Shown here one piece after another: positions 1 through 9,312 of a stretch of 64,000 nucleotides of DNA. Position numbers and translations under genes: made by a program. The notes beneath the pieces were generated by a model. The model worked only from the letters and a program-made list of their open reading frames with translations. It searched no databases and was not told the origin of the DNA. Source of the stretch: UBA2336 sp965227265 (GTDB lineage: Bacteria; Bacteroidota; Bacteroidia; Cytophagales; Cyclobacteriaceae); the NCBI GenBank assembly GCA_965227265.1, contig OZ245738.1:1302001-1366000 (forward strand). Reading direction: 5' to 3'. Each line of letters begins with the position of its first letter. Positions within the stretch are counted from its first letter, which is position 1.

Positions 1-2
1 AC

Positions 3-572
3 CTGAATACTAATCCCGGAGCCTTTAATTTATTTATTAAATACATGGCCGTAAAGGTTGATGGAAATTCAATTCAAGGCTCAGTCGCTACACTTGAAAG
101 AATCTGGAAGGAAGTATTACCCGATAGACCCTTTGAATATTTCTTCTTAGACAATGAATTGGCAAACCTTTATAAGTCAGAAGCGAACCTAAGTAAGGTT
201 GCCGGTACATTCTCAATGCTCGCCATTTTTGTCGCTTGCCTGGGATTGTTTGGTCTGGCCTCTTTTAATGCTGAACAACGTAGAAAAGAAATCGGTATCA
301 GAAAAGTACTGGGCAGCTCAGTGCAGCAGATTATCTTCCTGGTATTCTCAGATTATAGTAAACTACTTTTGGCAGCAATTATAATTGCTTGTCCGGTAGC
401 GTATTTTGGAATGGATCGTTGGCTAACTACGTTTGCCTATCGTATCGATATTCCATTGCTCTTGTTTGTTTTTGCTTCTGTTATTACGGTAGTTATTGCG
501 TTACTGACAGTAAGCTACAAATCAATTTCTGTAGCCCGGTCAAACCCGGTTGATTCGCTTAAGTATGAATAA
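3..572 (+). CDS. FtsX/MacB-like ABC transporter permease, C-terminal part (5' end outside window)
   Basis: The reading frame is open from base 3, so the gene begins upstream of the window; the ATG at 45 is internal. About 190 C-terminal residues are visible. They hold the last FtsX domain: a transmembrane helix (SMLAIFVACLGLFGLASF), the conserved cytoplasmic motif EQRRKEIGIRKVLGSS, then two further helices and the typical ending ARSNPVDSLKYE. The same features end the complete permease at 2751-5120, so the two are paralogues. Members of this family form the membrane part of MacB/LolCDE-like exporters and need a separate ATPase, which is not visible here. Family assignment is firm; substrate is unknown. 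Confidence 0.9.
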   Translation: MNTNPGAFNLFIKYMAVKVDGNSIQGSVATLERIWKEVLPDRPFEYFFLDNELANLYKSEANLSKVAGTFSMLAIFVACLGLFGLASFNAEQRRKEIGIRKVLGSSVQQIIFLVFSDYSKLLLAAIIIACPVAYFGMDRWLTTFAYRIDIPLLLFVFASVITVVIALLTVSYKSISVARSNPVDSLKYE

Positions 573-576
573 AAAA

Positions 577-602
577 AATCCAGGATGTAATGATCCTGGA
601 TT
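577..602 (-). terminator. Convergent hairpin terminator
   Basis: A perfect 9-bp inverted repeat (AATCCAGGA / TCCTGGATT) has an 8-nt loop. It lies between the permease ending at 572 and the minus-strand lipoprotein gene ending at 629. An A-run at 571-578 becomes a U-run on the minus strand, so it best terminates the lipoprotein gene and may also stop read-through from the + strand. Confidence 0.75.
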
Positions 603-628
603 CTTAAATAAGGGTTTTTGAAAATAGA

Positions 629-1393
629 CTAGTCTACTTTCACAACTGTGTTACTTTCAATATTCAATTCATAGGTATCGTCAGAAACTCTGATTGTAGC
701 TTTTCTGGAAGAACCTGTTCCGCTGAATGTAACCTCAGCATCGAATGAATAGCTTCCTCTGCCTTCAATGCTACCGCTTGCACTTATATCGGCCTTACCG
801 CTGGTTACTTTATGATTAGATTTTGCTACTACGATATTCTCAGTAACGTTTATATCGATGTTATGCTCACCTTCTTCTGAAACTTCACCATTGACTTTGG
901 TTTTGAAATCTCCTTCACGTGAGTAAGAGCCATCAATTTCAAATGAATCGTCTTCATCACTCAATCCGGTAATCATTAACTCCGCATCACCCGAATAGCT
1001 GGATTCAAATCTTGGCCCGTTATAGCTTCCAGTATAACCGAAATCCACACGGAAACTTTCAGCCTCCTCGTTTTCATTACAGTTAAGCTCAAGCAAGAAG
1101 TCAGAATTATAGACGTATGTAATTCCGCCCAATGTTCCTGCTAAATCTAAACCAGATTCAGTCTCAACTCCACATTCAGCGTTTTGCCTTCCTGCCTCAT
1201 CGCCATCAGCATACATTGAAGCTTGTTCCGCAGAACCTGCAAAACCGGAGCTACCCATCGAAGAAGCTACCATTTCGGCTTGTTCTTCAGAAGACAGCTT
1301 CGCTGTGTTCTTGTTGTCATCATCATTACAGGCCACTGCTAATAATCCCAGGATTGCAAATGCACCTATCTTTAACGTTTTCATTTTTTTCAT
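629..1393 (-). CDS. Putative lipoprotein of unknown function
   Basis: I do not recognise a named family. The product has a basic N-terminus, a hydrophobic stretch and a lipobox (LLAVAC) followed by an acidic DDDN segment, so it is predicted to be an exported lipoprotein. The rest (about 230 residues) is rich in Gly, Ser, Asp and Glu, with alternating beta-like stretches (SYSGDAELMITG, GSYSREGDFKTKVNGEV), which suggests an all-beta extracytoplasmic protein. The start at 1393 (MKKMKTLK) is preferred over the ATG at 1408 because it gives a standard-length signal peptide. It stands alone, with a hairpin terminator directly downstream. Confidence 0.7.
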   Translation of the reverse strand: MKKMKTLKIGAFAILGLLAVACNDDDNKNTAKLSSEEQAEMVASSMGSSGFAGSAEQASMYADGDEAGRQNAECGVETESGLDLAGTLGGITYVYNSDFLLELNCNENEEAESFRVDFGYTGSYNGPRFESSYSGDAELMITGLSDEDDSFEIDGSYSREGDFKTKVNGEVSEEGEHNIDINVTENIVVAKSNHKVTSGKADISASGSIEGRGSYSFDAEVTFSGTGSSRKATIRVSDDTYELNIESNTVVKVD

Positions 1394-1536
1394 AATTTGG
1401 TTGAACATTTATTTCCCGTTAGATCATAAATCGCATGCGAGGTTTAATGCGTTCTATGAATGAATGTGGAATGATCAACCAGTTGCAGCTAATAGCGTTA
1501 AACAGCATTAGACTTCGAGGAGCTGTAGAATAGGAA

Positions 1537-1989
1537 TTATTGGATTTCCAGAATAGTAAATTCCTGCTGATTCAATGAAAATGTATCCTTCTCTTTAAGA
1601 CCGATTAGTTTTTGAGCAATCGGGGAGGACGTAGAAATTGTAAAGAATGTCAGATCCGAAAGTTGCTGCTGGCCAGCATTAATTGCGATGAAGAAATTTC
1701 CACGTGAGGTGAAGATTAAACTTCCTGGTCTGATAACATCACTTTTTGTATCCACTCTAATCCGGGATAATTCTTGCTTCATTCTTTTGGCTTCTGCCAA
1801 CTGGCCTTGATATTTATCAATTTCCAATTGAGCCATAGACCTACCAGTTTCATATTTGTCACCCGCTGAGCTTTTCGTTTCCTCGTTGGCCGATTGCTGA
1901 ATATCTTTAATATCATTTTCCAGCGAAGTGATTCGATTATTTACATACGTATCACAGGCATCAAAAAGCTGTTGTTTTAAAAATCTCAT
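1537..1989 (-). CDS. GreA/GreB-family transcription elongation factor-like protein
   Basis: This 150-residue protein has the two-part layout of Gre factors: an N-terminal coiled coil (about residues 20-75, containing ETKSSAGDKYETGR where GreA has its GDLSENAEY-type segment) and a C-terminal FKBP-like domain ending in SSPIAQKLIGLKEKDTF, which matches the GreA SPIARALIGK region. True GreA rescues backtracked RNA polymerase by inserting the coiled-coil tip into the secondary channel. The divergent tip makes a catalytic role uncertain; a Rnk- or Gfh-like RNA-polymerase-binding role is possible. It lies 6 nt downstream of the DUF1684 gene and is probably co-transcribed with it. Confidence 0.75.
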   Translation of the reverse strand: MRFLKQQLFDACDTYVNNRITSLENDIKDIQQSANEETKSSAGDKYETGRSMAQLEIDKYQGQLAEAKRMKQELSRIRVDTKSDVIRPGSLIFTSRGNFFIAINAGQQQLSDLTFFTISTSSPIAQKLIGLKEKDTFSLNQQEFTILEIQ

Positions 1990-1995
1990 TCTGCG

Positions 1996-2619
1996 TTAAT
2001 GGGAATTATCATGGCGAACGCCCGCCCGAATTTCGAGTTGAATATGATTTTTTTCAGGTACGATCGGGCAGGAGTATCGATTGCTATACGCACAAAGTGG
2101 ATTATACGCCTTGTTAAAGTCAACCGTTACTGTATTTCCTTTTTCTGGAATTCTTAAATCGATATACCTTCCTGCAGAATAAGAAGCGTCTCCGTTGGTA
2201 AGATCCGTGAACGGGAAAAAGAGATAATCCGCGTATTCTTCCGTTTCCATTAATTTTTGCGATTGATATACTGGTAATTTAAATAACTGACCCTCAAGCG
2301 TAAATTCAAGAATGCCATATTGACGATAATTACGAGGCTGATTATTGGATGTCATCATTTTAAAGTAAGGCTCTTTATCAGTCACCGTAAGCACAGCCTC
2401 AACACTATATTTTAAATCCATTGGAAAAAAATCATGGCCTTCGAAATCTTTGAGTTTTTCGGGATCAAGCGGAGAAGCTTTCGGATCCTTATACTCAGCA
2501 TTAAGTTCACGCTGAAATTTATGAATGGAATTCACTGCCGCTGAATCTTCCTGAGCCCGAACGGATGAGGACAAAAGGACGAGGAAGCATGAAGTAACAA
2601 AGTATATTTTTAGTGTCAT
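1996..2619 (-). CDS. DUF1684 family exported protein
   Basis: A 207-residue protein with an N-terminal signal peptide (hydrophobic residues 5-20, ending SSVRAQ). The rest matches the DUF1684 pattern: an ASPL start, a GRYIDLRIPEKGNTVTVDFN segment and the C-terminal NPLCAYSNRYSCPIVPEKN signature. DUF1684 proteins are common in Bacteroidota and Actinobacteria and have no established biochemical role. It is the first gene of a probable two-gene minus-strand operon with the GreA-like gene and is divergent from the permease starting at 2751. Confidence 0.8.
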   Translation of the reverse strand: MTLKIYFVTSCFLVLLSSSVRAQEDSAAVNSIHKFQRELNAEYKDPKASPLDPEKLKDFEGHDFFPMDLKYSVEAVLTVTDKEPYFKMMTSNNQPRNYRQYGILEFTLEGQLFKLPVYQSQKLMETEEYADYLFFPFTDLTNGDASYSAGRYIDLRIPEKGNTVTVDFNKAYNPLCAYSNRYSCPIVPEKNHIQLEIRAGVRHDNSH

Positions 2620-2750
2620 GATAGATAGATTGTCAAAAATAGAATGATTTTTCAGGCTTATGCAACTATTTTAAAGTGCAACCAGTCTTTTCTTGCGAAT
2701 CATTGATACCTTTTTAAGAAGAGGCAGTATACAGTTACAATCCGGATACC

Positions 2751-5120
2751 ATGTTTAAAAACTACATTGTAATAACCTTTCGAAATCTCTTCAAAAACAG
2801 TGTTTATTCAGTTATAAACATTGCCGGTTTATCAATCGGAATTACCAGCAGTATCCTGATCCTGCTTTGGGTTTTTGACGAATTGTCATTTGATAACTTT
2901 CATCCAAAAGCCGATCAGCTTTATCAGGTTTGGATCAACGCTGAATATGACGGGAAAATAAATTCCTGGACATCTGTACCGTTGCCAACCTATGAGGCAA
3001 TGAAAACGGCTGATGCAACGATTACAAATTCAACAATAGCCGACTGGGGTGGTGAGCGATTGCTTACAGTCGGAGAAACCCGGATACGGAAGAAAAATTT
3101 CTATGTAGGAGAAGAGTTCTTGGAAATGTTTGAGTTTCCGCTGATACATGGTAATGCGGCCAGTGTACTTGATCAACCCAATTCTATTGTAATCACGGAG
3201 TCTCTGGCGAAAACTCTTTTCAAAGATGAAGATCCTATCAATAAAGTAATTCGTATTGATAATTCAAGCGATGTAAAGGTCACAGGCGTGTTAAAGGATA
3301 TTCCCGGCAACTCGTCTTTTCAATTTGATATGTTGCTTCCCTGGAAACTTAAAGAACAAACGGAACAATGGGTTAGGAATGCTAAAGATAATTGGGGTAA
3401 CTATTCATTCCAGGTGTTTGTAGAATTAAATAATGAGAAGAATGAAGTAACGGCTGAAGCGTCTATTTTGGACATGTTGGACAAACACGGACAGAAAGAT
3501 ATCAAGCGTCAATTTTTTCTTCATCCGCTGAAACGCTGGCGGCTTTACTCTTCTTTTGAGAATGGAAAAGAAAATGGCGGTATGATTGACTACGTGCAAA
3601 CATTCTCCGTTATCGCTATTTTAATTCTGGGTATAGCGTGTATCAATTTTATGAACCTCGCTACAGCACGGTCCGAGCGAAGGGCAAAAGAAGTAGGTAT
3701 CCGTAAAAGTGTTGGTTCCCGCAGGCATGAGTTGATTCTTCAGTTTTTAGGAGAGGCAGTATTCATTTCTTTAGTGGCGTTTATCCTGGCTGTTTTGTTT
3801 GCTGAGTTGCTGATGCCGATGTATAACAATCTGGTAGATAAGCATTTGTTCATCGATTATGCATCAAAAGAATTTTGGCTGTTTGCATTAGGACTTATTT
3901 TCCTTACCGGACTAGTTTCCGGAAGTTATCCGGCTTTGTATCTATCGTCTTTCAGCCCTGCTCGGGTATTGAAAGGAAAAATACAAGTAGGACGCAATGC
4001 AAGCCTTCCACGCAAAATTCTGGTAACGTTGCAATTTGGGTTTTCAATTTTTTTGATCATTGGTACCATTGTAATGTATAAACAGATACAGTTGGGCAAA
4101 AGTCGTGAGGTGGGTTACAACCAGGAAAACTTAGTTACAATTGACTATACGGAAGAAATTGGAAAGAATTATCGAACTATTAAACAGGAGCTTTTACAAA
4201 CAGGCGTAGTAAGATCGGTAACACAGTCTAACAGTCCGATCACCGAAGTCTGGTCTAATAATTTCCTCGGTTGGCCTGGTAAACCCGAAGAGCAGAAAGT
4301 TTTATTTGTAACCATTGCTACTGAATACGACTATTTAACAACAATGGGGATCGGCATTCTTGAGGGGAGAGATTTTTCTGATGAATTTAAAAGCGATAGC
4401 TCGGCTATTATTGTGAACAAAGCTGCGATCGATATTATGCAACTTAAAGATCCGATAGGCACTCAGCTTGACCTATGGGGTGATAAACGACAATTAATTG
4501 GCATTGTTGATAATGTACTCATGGGTTCACCGTATCAACCTATTAAGCCTATGTTTATTGTTCTGCAACCAGGTTGGGTGAGTAATCTTACGCTGCGTCT
4601 TGAAAAAACCCAAGACATTCAAGCATCACTCAAGAAAGTTGAAGATATCTTTAAAAAATATAATCCAGCGTATCCATTTGAATATGCCTTTGCTGATGTT
4701 GAGTTCGGTAAGAAGTTTTCATCCATCAACATGGTAGGCACTCTTGCAAATTCGTTTTCAATTCTGGCTATTATTATTACCGGACTTGGATTATTTGGTC
4801 TGGCAGCTTTTACGGCAGAACAGCGCACCAAAGAATTAGGCATTCGCAAAGTGATGGGAGCTCCGGTATCTCGGTTGGTGGCAATGATTTCAAAGGATTT
4901 CTCAGTTCTTGTTTTAATAGCGTTTGTTATCTCAGCACCCATAGCGTGGTGGATATTAACTAAGTTTATAGAACGATATCCTTACCGCGTGGAAATATCG
5001 TGGTGGATTTTTCCATTGACTGGATTGGTTGCCCTAGGCTTTTCAATTTTAATTGTTAGCTCCCAGGCTTTGCGCGCTGCACGGGCAAATCCTGTGAAGT
5101 CGTTAAGAAATAATGAATAA
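2751..5120 (+). CDS. FtsX/MacB-like ABC transporter permease
   Basis: A complete 789-residue permease of the large Bacteroidota FtsX/MacB type. Order: N-terminal helix (about 20-42), first periplasmic MacB-PCD domain, three helices around 285-410 with the cytoplasmic motif ERRAKEVGIRKSVGSRR, a further helix at about 425-445, second periplasmic domain, and a final FtsX domain with EQRTKELGIRKVMGAP and the ending ARANPVKSLRNNE. These proteins couple cytoplasmic ATP hydrolysis to movement of periplasmic substrates (peptides, lipoproteins, drugs) but have no ATPase domain themselves. No ATPase gene is adjacent. It is a paralogue of the truncated permease at the left edge; three minus-strand genes sit between them. 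Confidence 0.92.
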   Translation: MFKNYIVITFRNLFKNSVYSVINIAGLSIGITSSILILLWVFDELSFDNFHPKADQLYQVWINAEYDGKINSWTSVPLPTYEAMKTADATITNSTIADWGGERLLTVGETRIRKKNFYVGEEFLEMFEFPLIHGNAASVLDQPNSIVITESLAKTLFKDEDPINKVIRIDNSSDVKVTGVLKDIPGNSSFQFDMLLPWKLKEQTEQWVRNAKDNWGNYSFQVFVELNNEKNEVTAEASILDMLDKHGQKDIKRQFFLHPLKRWRLYSSFENGKENGGMIDYVQTFSVIAILILGIACINFMNLATARSERRAKEVGIRKSVGSRRHELILQFLGEAVFISLVAFILAVLFAELLMPMYNNLVDKHLFIDYASKEFWLFALGLIFLTGLVSGSYPALYLSSFSPARVLKGKIQVGRNASLPRKILVTLQFGFSIFLIIGTIVMYKQIQLGKSREVGYNQENLVTIDYTEEIGKNYRTIKQELLQTGVVRSVTQSNSPITEVWSNNFLGWPGKPEEQKVLFVTIATEYDYLTTMGIGILEGRDFSDEFKSDSSAIIVNKAAIDIMQLKDPIGTQLDLWGDKRQLIGIVDNVLMGSPYQPIKPMFIVLQPGWVSNLTLRLEKTQDIQASLKKVEDIFKKYNPAYPFEYAFADVEFGKKFSSINMVGTLANSFSILAIIITGLGLFGLAAFTAEQRTKELGIRKVMGAPVSRLVAMISKDFSVLVLIAFVISAPIAWWILTKFIERYPYRVEISWWIFPLTGLVALGFSILIVSSQALRAARANPVKSLRNNE

Positions 5121-5244
5121 TCACGCTTCGCGCGGTATTGAGGTCACGTTCTATCAGTGTATTTTTGAGTAAACGGGAATTGTCATCAACACGCGAATTT
5201 TATTTACGGGCCTCGTAGCCGGAACCTTAGACGGACTTGCTGCC

Positions 5245-5640
5245 GTGATTATATATTTCACAAAAACAGGCAAGGATCCGCTTAATGTTTTTCGGTATAT
5301 CGCCAGCGCATTGTTCGGTACGCAAGCTTTTAGTGGGGGAGTGCCCATGGCATTGCTGGGAATTCTTTTGCATTACATCATTGCATTCGGCTGGACGTAT
5401 TTGTTCTTTCTAATTGCCAAAAGACAAAGTGCCTTAACACGTAATTGGATTCTTACTGGAATTCTATATGGAATATTTGTTTGGATTGCTATGAACGCAG
5501 TCATTGTGCCACTAAGTCGCCTTCCAGAAAATGTTTGGCCTGATTGGTTTAATATCCTTAAGGGAGCGAGTGTATTGATCTTCTGCATCGGCCTGCCCGT
5601 TGCCTTTTCGGCCTCCCAAGAATACAGTAAACCAAAATAG
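5245..5640 (+). CDS. Small integral membrane protein, start uncertain
   Basis: A small protein with about four hydrophobic segments. 5245 (GTG) is the only standard start codon in frame after the stop at 5170, but it cuts into the first helix. In-frame codons upstream, from ATC at 5185, encode INTRILFTGLVAGTLDGLAA, which reads like the intact start of a first transmembrane helix. The natural start may therefore be a non-standard ATC/ATT codon, or an ATG may have been lost by mutation or sequencing error. The pattern (GTLDGLAA, AFSGG, LLHYIIAFGWT, GILYGIFVWIAMN) resembles a widespread unnamed Bacteroidota membrane family. Function unknown. Confidence 0.7.
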   Translation: MIIYFTKTGKDPLNVFRYIASALFGTQAFSGGVPMALLGILLHYIIAFGWTYLFFLIAKRQSALTRNWILTGILYGIFVWIAMNAVIVPLSRLPENVWPDWFNILKGASVLIFCIGLPVAFSASQEYSKPK

Positions 5641-5742
5641 TCTTTTGATAATCAGGCAAAAAGCCACTGCGTTTTGATTTATTGAATGATAATGATAAGT
5701 TAAGAGTTTATTACACCTTATTATTGTCTTCGGGACGCCTGT

Positions 5743-6399
5743 ATGGAGGAAAATGTTTTACTGTTTCTTGATTTCTTAAACCCCGAGGCAATTATTAAAT
5801 ACGGAGGCTTCGCATTGCTGATCGTTATCATTTTTGCCGAAACAGGCGTTTTCTTTGGTTTTTTCCTCCCGGGTGATTCTTTACTCTTCATTGCAGGTCT
5901 GCTTTCCGAAAGTGATTTTCTCGATGTTCATGTTTCTGTAATGATCCCAGTGCTCATTGTTGCTGCCGTTGCCGGATCAACGACAGGTTATTTTACAGGT
6001 AAGTGGGCCGGAAATTATCTTAAAACCAGAAAGGAGAATTTCTTCTTTAAAAAGAAATACCTTGATCTGACGCATGAGTTTTATGAACGTCATGGTATGA
6101 TGGCCTTTATTCTTGGTCGGTTCCTACCCGTAATCAGAACGTTTGTTACCATCCTGGCAGGGACTGTAAATATCAACTTCGGAAAGTTTTTCATCTTTAA
6201 CGTTATAGGAGCCACGCTCTGGATTACCTCGATGATTATGGCAGGAAATCTTTTAGGAAGAGCTTTTCCTGACTTGCCTGACTATCTGGAGATCATTGTT
6301 GCAGGCATGATCCTTGTTTCAGCCATACCAGTTGCCATAACATGGTTTCGTGCGAGACGCAGAATGCGTCAGCAGGATGATGCTGATAATCTCAAGTAA
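5743..6399 (+). CDS. DedA family membrane protein
   Basis: A 218-residue DedA/SNARE-associated family protein. Visible signatures are an E-containing first helix followed by FGFFLPGDSLLFIAG (the conserved PGD) and the GRFLPVIRTFVTILAGT segment corresponding to the family's GRF-P-R motif, then two C-terminal helices and a basic tail. DedA proteins act in the inner membrane as flippases or transporters for lipid carriers and phospholipids and affect envelope integrity and proton-motive force. It stands alone between the small membrane protein and the nuo operon. Family certain, substrate not. Confidence 0.93.
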   Translation: MEENVLLFLDFLNPEAIIKYGGFALLIVIIFAETGVFFGFFLPGDSLLFIAGLLSESDFLDVHVSVMIPVLIVAAVAGSTTGYFTGKWAGNYLKTRKENFFFKKKYLDLTHEFYERHGMMAFILGRFLPVIRTFVTILAGTVNINFGKFFIFNVIGATLWITSMIMAGNLLGRAFPDLPDYLEIIVAGMILVSAIPVAITWFRARRRMRQQDDADNLK

Positions 6400-6596
6400 G
6401 TCAACTCATTAGATTCAAATTAAGAACTTCAGTTTGAACCTTATCCGATAGGTAAAGGAGTTAAGAGAACGTTTGCTATTAACGATTATCGTTTCCCATT
6501 TTCGAACATTATGTAGATCGATTATAAATAGGTAAAAAAAGCCCCTAACGTACATGATTTTGCGGTTTTGGTAGTACTTTTAGCGGTCGATTATAT

Positions 6597-6980
6597 ATGG
6601 AAGAATCAAGCCTGGCCCAATACTTACCGATAGCGCTCATGTTCCTTGTAGCCGTTGGTTTTGTCGGCCTCACCATGGTGGGAACACACCTTTTAGGACC
6701 TAATCGTAAAACACAAGTTAAGCAAGACAGCTTTGAGTGCGGCATAGAAGCCAAAGGCAATGCTCGGGCACCATTTAATATCAAGTATTTTCTTGTAGCG
6801 ATCCTTTTTGTGCTGTTCGATGTGGAAGTAATATTTATGTACCCTTGGGCTGTGAACTTTAGAGAAATGGGAAAGGAAACCGGATTAATGTTTTTCTTCG
6901 AAATGCTTGCCTTCATCGGCATTCTGCTCGTAGGATTCTTCTATATAATAAAGAAAGGCGCACTGAAGTGGGAAGATTGA
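6597..6980 (+). CDS. nuoA: NADH-quinone oxidoreductase subunit A
   Basis: A 127-residue membrane subunit of complex I with three helices. The loop between helices 1 and 2 carries the typical QDSFECGIEAKGNARAPFN segment, and helix 2 contains the acidic FDVEVIFMYPWA motif near the quinone cavity. It is the first gene of the 14-gene nuo operon. The 197-bp upstream region contains the direct repeat TCGATTATA, at 6518 and again at 6587 right at the start codon. Confidence 0.97.
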   Translation: MEESSLAQYLPIALMFLVAVGFVGLTMVGTHLLGPNRKTQVKQDSFECGIEAKGNARAPFNIKYFLVAILFVLFDVEVIFMYPWAVNFREMGKETGLMFFFEMLAFIGILLVGFFYIIKKGALKWED

Positions 6981-7014
6981 GGAATGTTATCGCAGCAAAC
7001 GCTGTTCAGTAAAC

Positions 7015-7575
7015 ATGGAAACGACAATTAAAAAGTCAGACTTAATAATAGGACAGAAGCCGGAAGGCTACGAAGGCGCAGGTTTCTTTGCTACGTCTTT
7101 GGATAAGGTTGTGGGCATGGCCCGTAAGAATTCCATCTGGCCATTACCCTTCGCTACTTCGTGCTGCGGAATCGAATTTATGGCTACCATGGGCTCGCAT
7201 TATGACCTTGCGAGGTTTGGAGCTGAACGTTTAAGCTTTAGCCCCAGACAAGCTGATCTTCTGATGGTTATGGGTACAATAGCCAAGAAGATGGGCCCGA
7301 TTTTGCGTCAGGTTTACGAGCAAATGGCTGAGCCCCGCTGGGTGCTTTCAGTTGGAGCTTGTGCTTCAAGCGGGGGCATTTTCGACACATACTCAGTTCT
7401 TCAAGGCATTGACCGGATTATCCCGGTAGATGTATATGTCCCCGGTTGCCCACCAAGACCTGAACAGATCATTGACGGCATCTTGAAAATCCAATCATTA
7501 ATAGAAACAGAATCACTTCGCAGAAGAGATTCTCCTGAATATAAAGCCATGCTTAACCAATACGGTATAGAATAA
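7015..7575 (+). CDS. nuoB: NADH-quinone oxidoreductase subunit B (N2 cluster)
   Basis: A 186-residue peripheral-arm subunit that carries the terminal [4Fe-4S] cluster N2, which donates electrons to quinone. The four ligands are visible: adjacent C50 and C51 in SCCGIEFMATMGS, C116 in VGACASSGG and C145 in VPGCPPRPE. The stop codon overlaps the nuoC start by one base (TAATG), so translation is probably coupled. Confidence 0.97.
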   Translation: METTIKKSDLIIGQKPEGYEGAGFFATSLDKVVGMARKNSIWPLPFATSCCGIEFMATMGSHYDLARFGAERLSFSPRQADLLMVMGTIAKKMGPILRQVYEQMAEPRWVLSVGACASSGGIFDTYSVLQGIDRIIPVDVYVPGCPPRPEQIIDGILKIQSLIETESLRRRDSPEYKAMLNQYGIE

Positions 7576-8072
7576 TGGAAGAGACAGTCACAGAAGAAAA
7601 GATCGTATCCGTTATTCGTGAGAATTTCCCTGACGAGATAATCTCTGTTGAATCTCCGTATGGATTCCTAACCGTTAACCTGAAAGCAGGCAAGATCATC
7701 GACATTATTAAATTTCTCTACGAGAAAGAGAAGTATCAATACCTCACCACGATCTGTGGAATTCATTATCCTGAGAATAAAACAATCCAGGTAATGTATC
7801 AGCTTCACAAGCTCACGGAAAACAAACGCATTCGTCTGAAGATCGCCTTATCGGAAGAAAAGCCTTCTGTTCCCACATTAACAAATGTGTTTCCAGCCGC
7901 AAACTGGATGGAACGTGAAACGTATGATTTTTATGGGGTAATTTTCGAAGGTCATCCCAATCTCATCCGCATTTTGAATGTGGAAGAGATGATCATCTTC
8001 CCAATGCGTAAGGAGTATCCACTTGAGGATCAGACGCGTGAAGACAAGAATAACGATATGTTTGGACGATAA
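7575..8072 (+). CDS. nuoC: NADH-quinone oxidoreductase subunit C
   Basis: A 165-residue 30-kDa subunit of the complex I connecting module. Characteristic segments are the central YLTTICGIHYPE and the C-terminal signature ERETYDFYGVIFEGHPNLIRIL with RKEYPLEDQ. It is a separate gene here, whereas E. coli has a fused nuoCD. It overlaps nuoB by one base and is followed by nuoD after 3 nt. Confidence 0.96.
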   Translation: MEETVTEEKIVSVIRENFPDEIISVESPYGFLTVNLKAGKIIDIIKFLYEKEKYQYLTTICGIHYPENKTIQVMYQLHKLTENKRIRLKIALSEEKPSVPTLTNVFPAANWMERETYDFYGVIFEGHPNLIRILNVEEMIIFPMRKEYPLEDQTREDKNNDMFGR

Positions 8073-8075
8073 GAA

Positions 8076-9302
8076 ATGGCTGAGAACTACAACATATCCG
8101 ACCTGTCAGACATTCCTGTAAAAGAGGAAAAGCAATACTCGTATCTCAACTTAGGTCCGACTCACCCTGCCACACACGGTATTTTTCAAAACGTGCTGAA
8201 GATGGATGGTGAGATTATTATGGATGCTGTTCCAACCATTGGTTACATTCATCGGGCATTTGAAAAATTAGCGGAACGCAGACCTTTCTATCAAATCACA
8301 ACGATCACCGATCGTATGAACTACTGTTCGTCACCCATTAATAATTTTGGCTGGCACATGACGGTAGAGAAGTTATTAAAGATTGAAATTCCGAAACGCG
8401 TTCAATATCTCCGCGTACTCATCATGGAGCTTGCACGCATTTCAGATCATATTATTTGTAATACCATTATTGGTCAGGATGTTGGTGCAACAACTGGCTT
8501 CTTATATCTTTTTCAGTACCGCGAGCGCATTTATGAAATCTACGAAGAGATCTGTGGTGCCCGTTTAACAACAAACATGGGCCGGGTAGGAGGTTTGGAA
8601 AGAAACTTTACCGACAAGACCTGGGAGAAGCTTGAAGGTTGGTTGAAAGATTTCCCGCCAGCATTTGAAGAGTTTAGTGCACTACTTGAACGGAATAGGA
8701 TTTTCATGGACCGCACCATCAACTGCGGACCAATTTCAGCGGAACGTGCTTTAGCTTATAGCTTCTCCGGACCAAACTTACGTGCAGCTGGTGTTGATTA
8801 TGACGTTCGTGTGATGAATCCATATTCTTCGTATGAAGAGTTTGATTTCATCGTACCGATTGGAACCCAAGGCGATACATATGATCGCTTTATGGTTCGT
8901 CAGAAAGAAATGTGGGAGAGTGTCTCCATCATCAAACAGGCAATCGAAAAGATTAAGAAAGAGCCATCATACATTTATCGTGCAGATGCTCCTGAATATG
9001 TACTTCCTCCAAAAGAAGAAGTGTACAACAACATGGAAGCGCTTATCTACCAGTTTAAAAACATCATGGGCGAAACCGATATCCCGAAAGGTGAGGTTTA
9101 CCATGCTGTAGAAGGTGGTAACGGTGAGCTTGGCTTCTATTTAATAAGCGATGGCGGCCGTACTCCATACAGATTGCATTTCAGAAGACCGTGTTTCATT
9201 TTCTATCAGGCATATCCTGAGATGATTAAAGGCCGGATGTTATCGGATGCGATTATCACCATGAGTAGTATGAATGTAATCGCGGGTGAATTAGATTCTT
9301 GA
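8076..9302 (+). CDS. nuoD: NADH-quinone oxidoreductase subunit D
   Basis: A 408-residue 49-kDa subunit that forms the quinone-binding site with NuoB. The family start NLGPTHPATHGIFQN and the central GYIHRAFEKLAE and NMGRVGGLERNF segments are present, and the C-terminus holds the expected SMNVIAGELD. The length is normal for stand-alone NuoD. It is followed by a 58-bp gap carrying two nested inverted repeats before nuoE. Confidence 0.97.
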   Translation: MAENYNISDLSDIPVKEEKQYSYLNLGPTHPATHGIFQNVLKMDGEIIMDAVPTIGYIHRAFEKLAERRPFYQITTITDRMNYCSSPINNFGWHMTVEKLLKIEIPKRVQYLRVLIMELARISDHIICNTIIGQDVGATTGFLYLFQYRERIYEIYEEICGARLTTNMGRVGGLERNFTDKTWEKLEGWLKDFPPAFEEFSALLERNRIFMDRTINCGPISAERALAYSFSGPNLRAAGVDYDVRVMNPYSSYEEFDFIVPIGTQGDTYDRFMVRQKEMWESVSIIKQAIEKIKKEPSYIYRADAPEYVLPPKEEVYNNMEALIYQFKNIMGETDIPKGEVYHAVEGGNGELGFYLISDGGRTPYRLHFRRPCFIFYQAYPEMIKGRMLSDAIITMSSMNVIAGELDS

Positions 9303-9312
9303 TCCGTTAAAC

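Noticed and set aside
6558..6582. Promoter for nuoA with TTTG and TACTTTTA boxes
   Set aside because: The spacing of about 12 bp is much shorter than the usual Bacteroidota -33/-7 distance, so it was not called.
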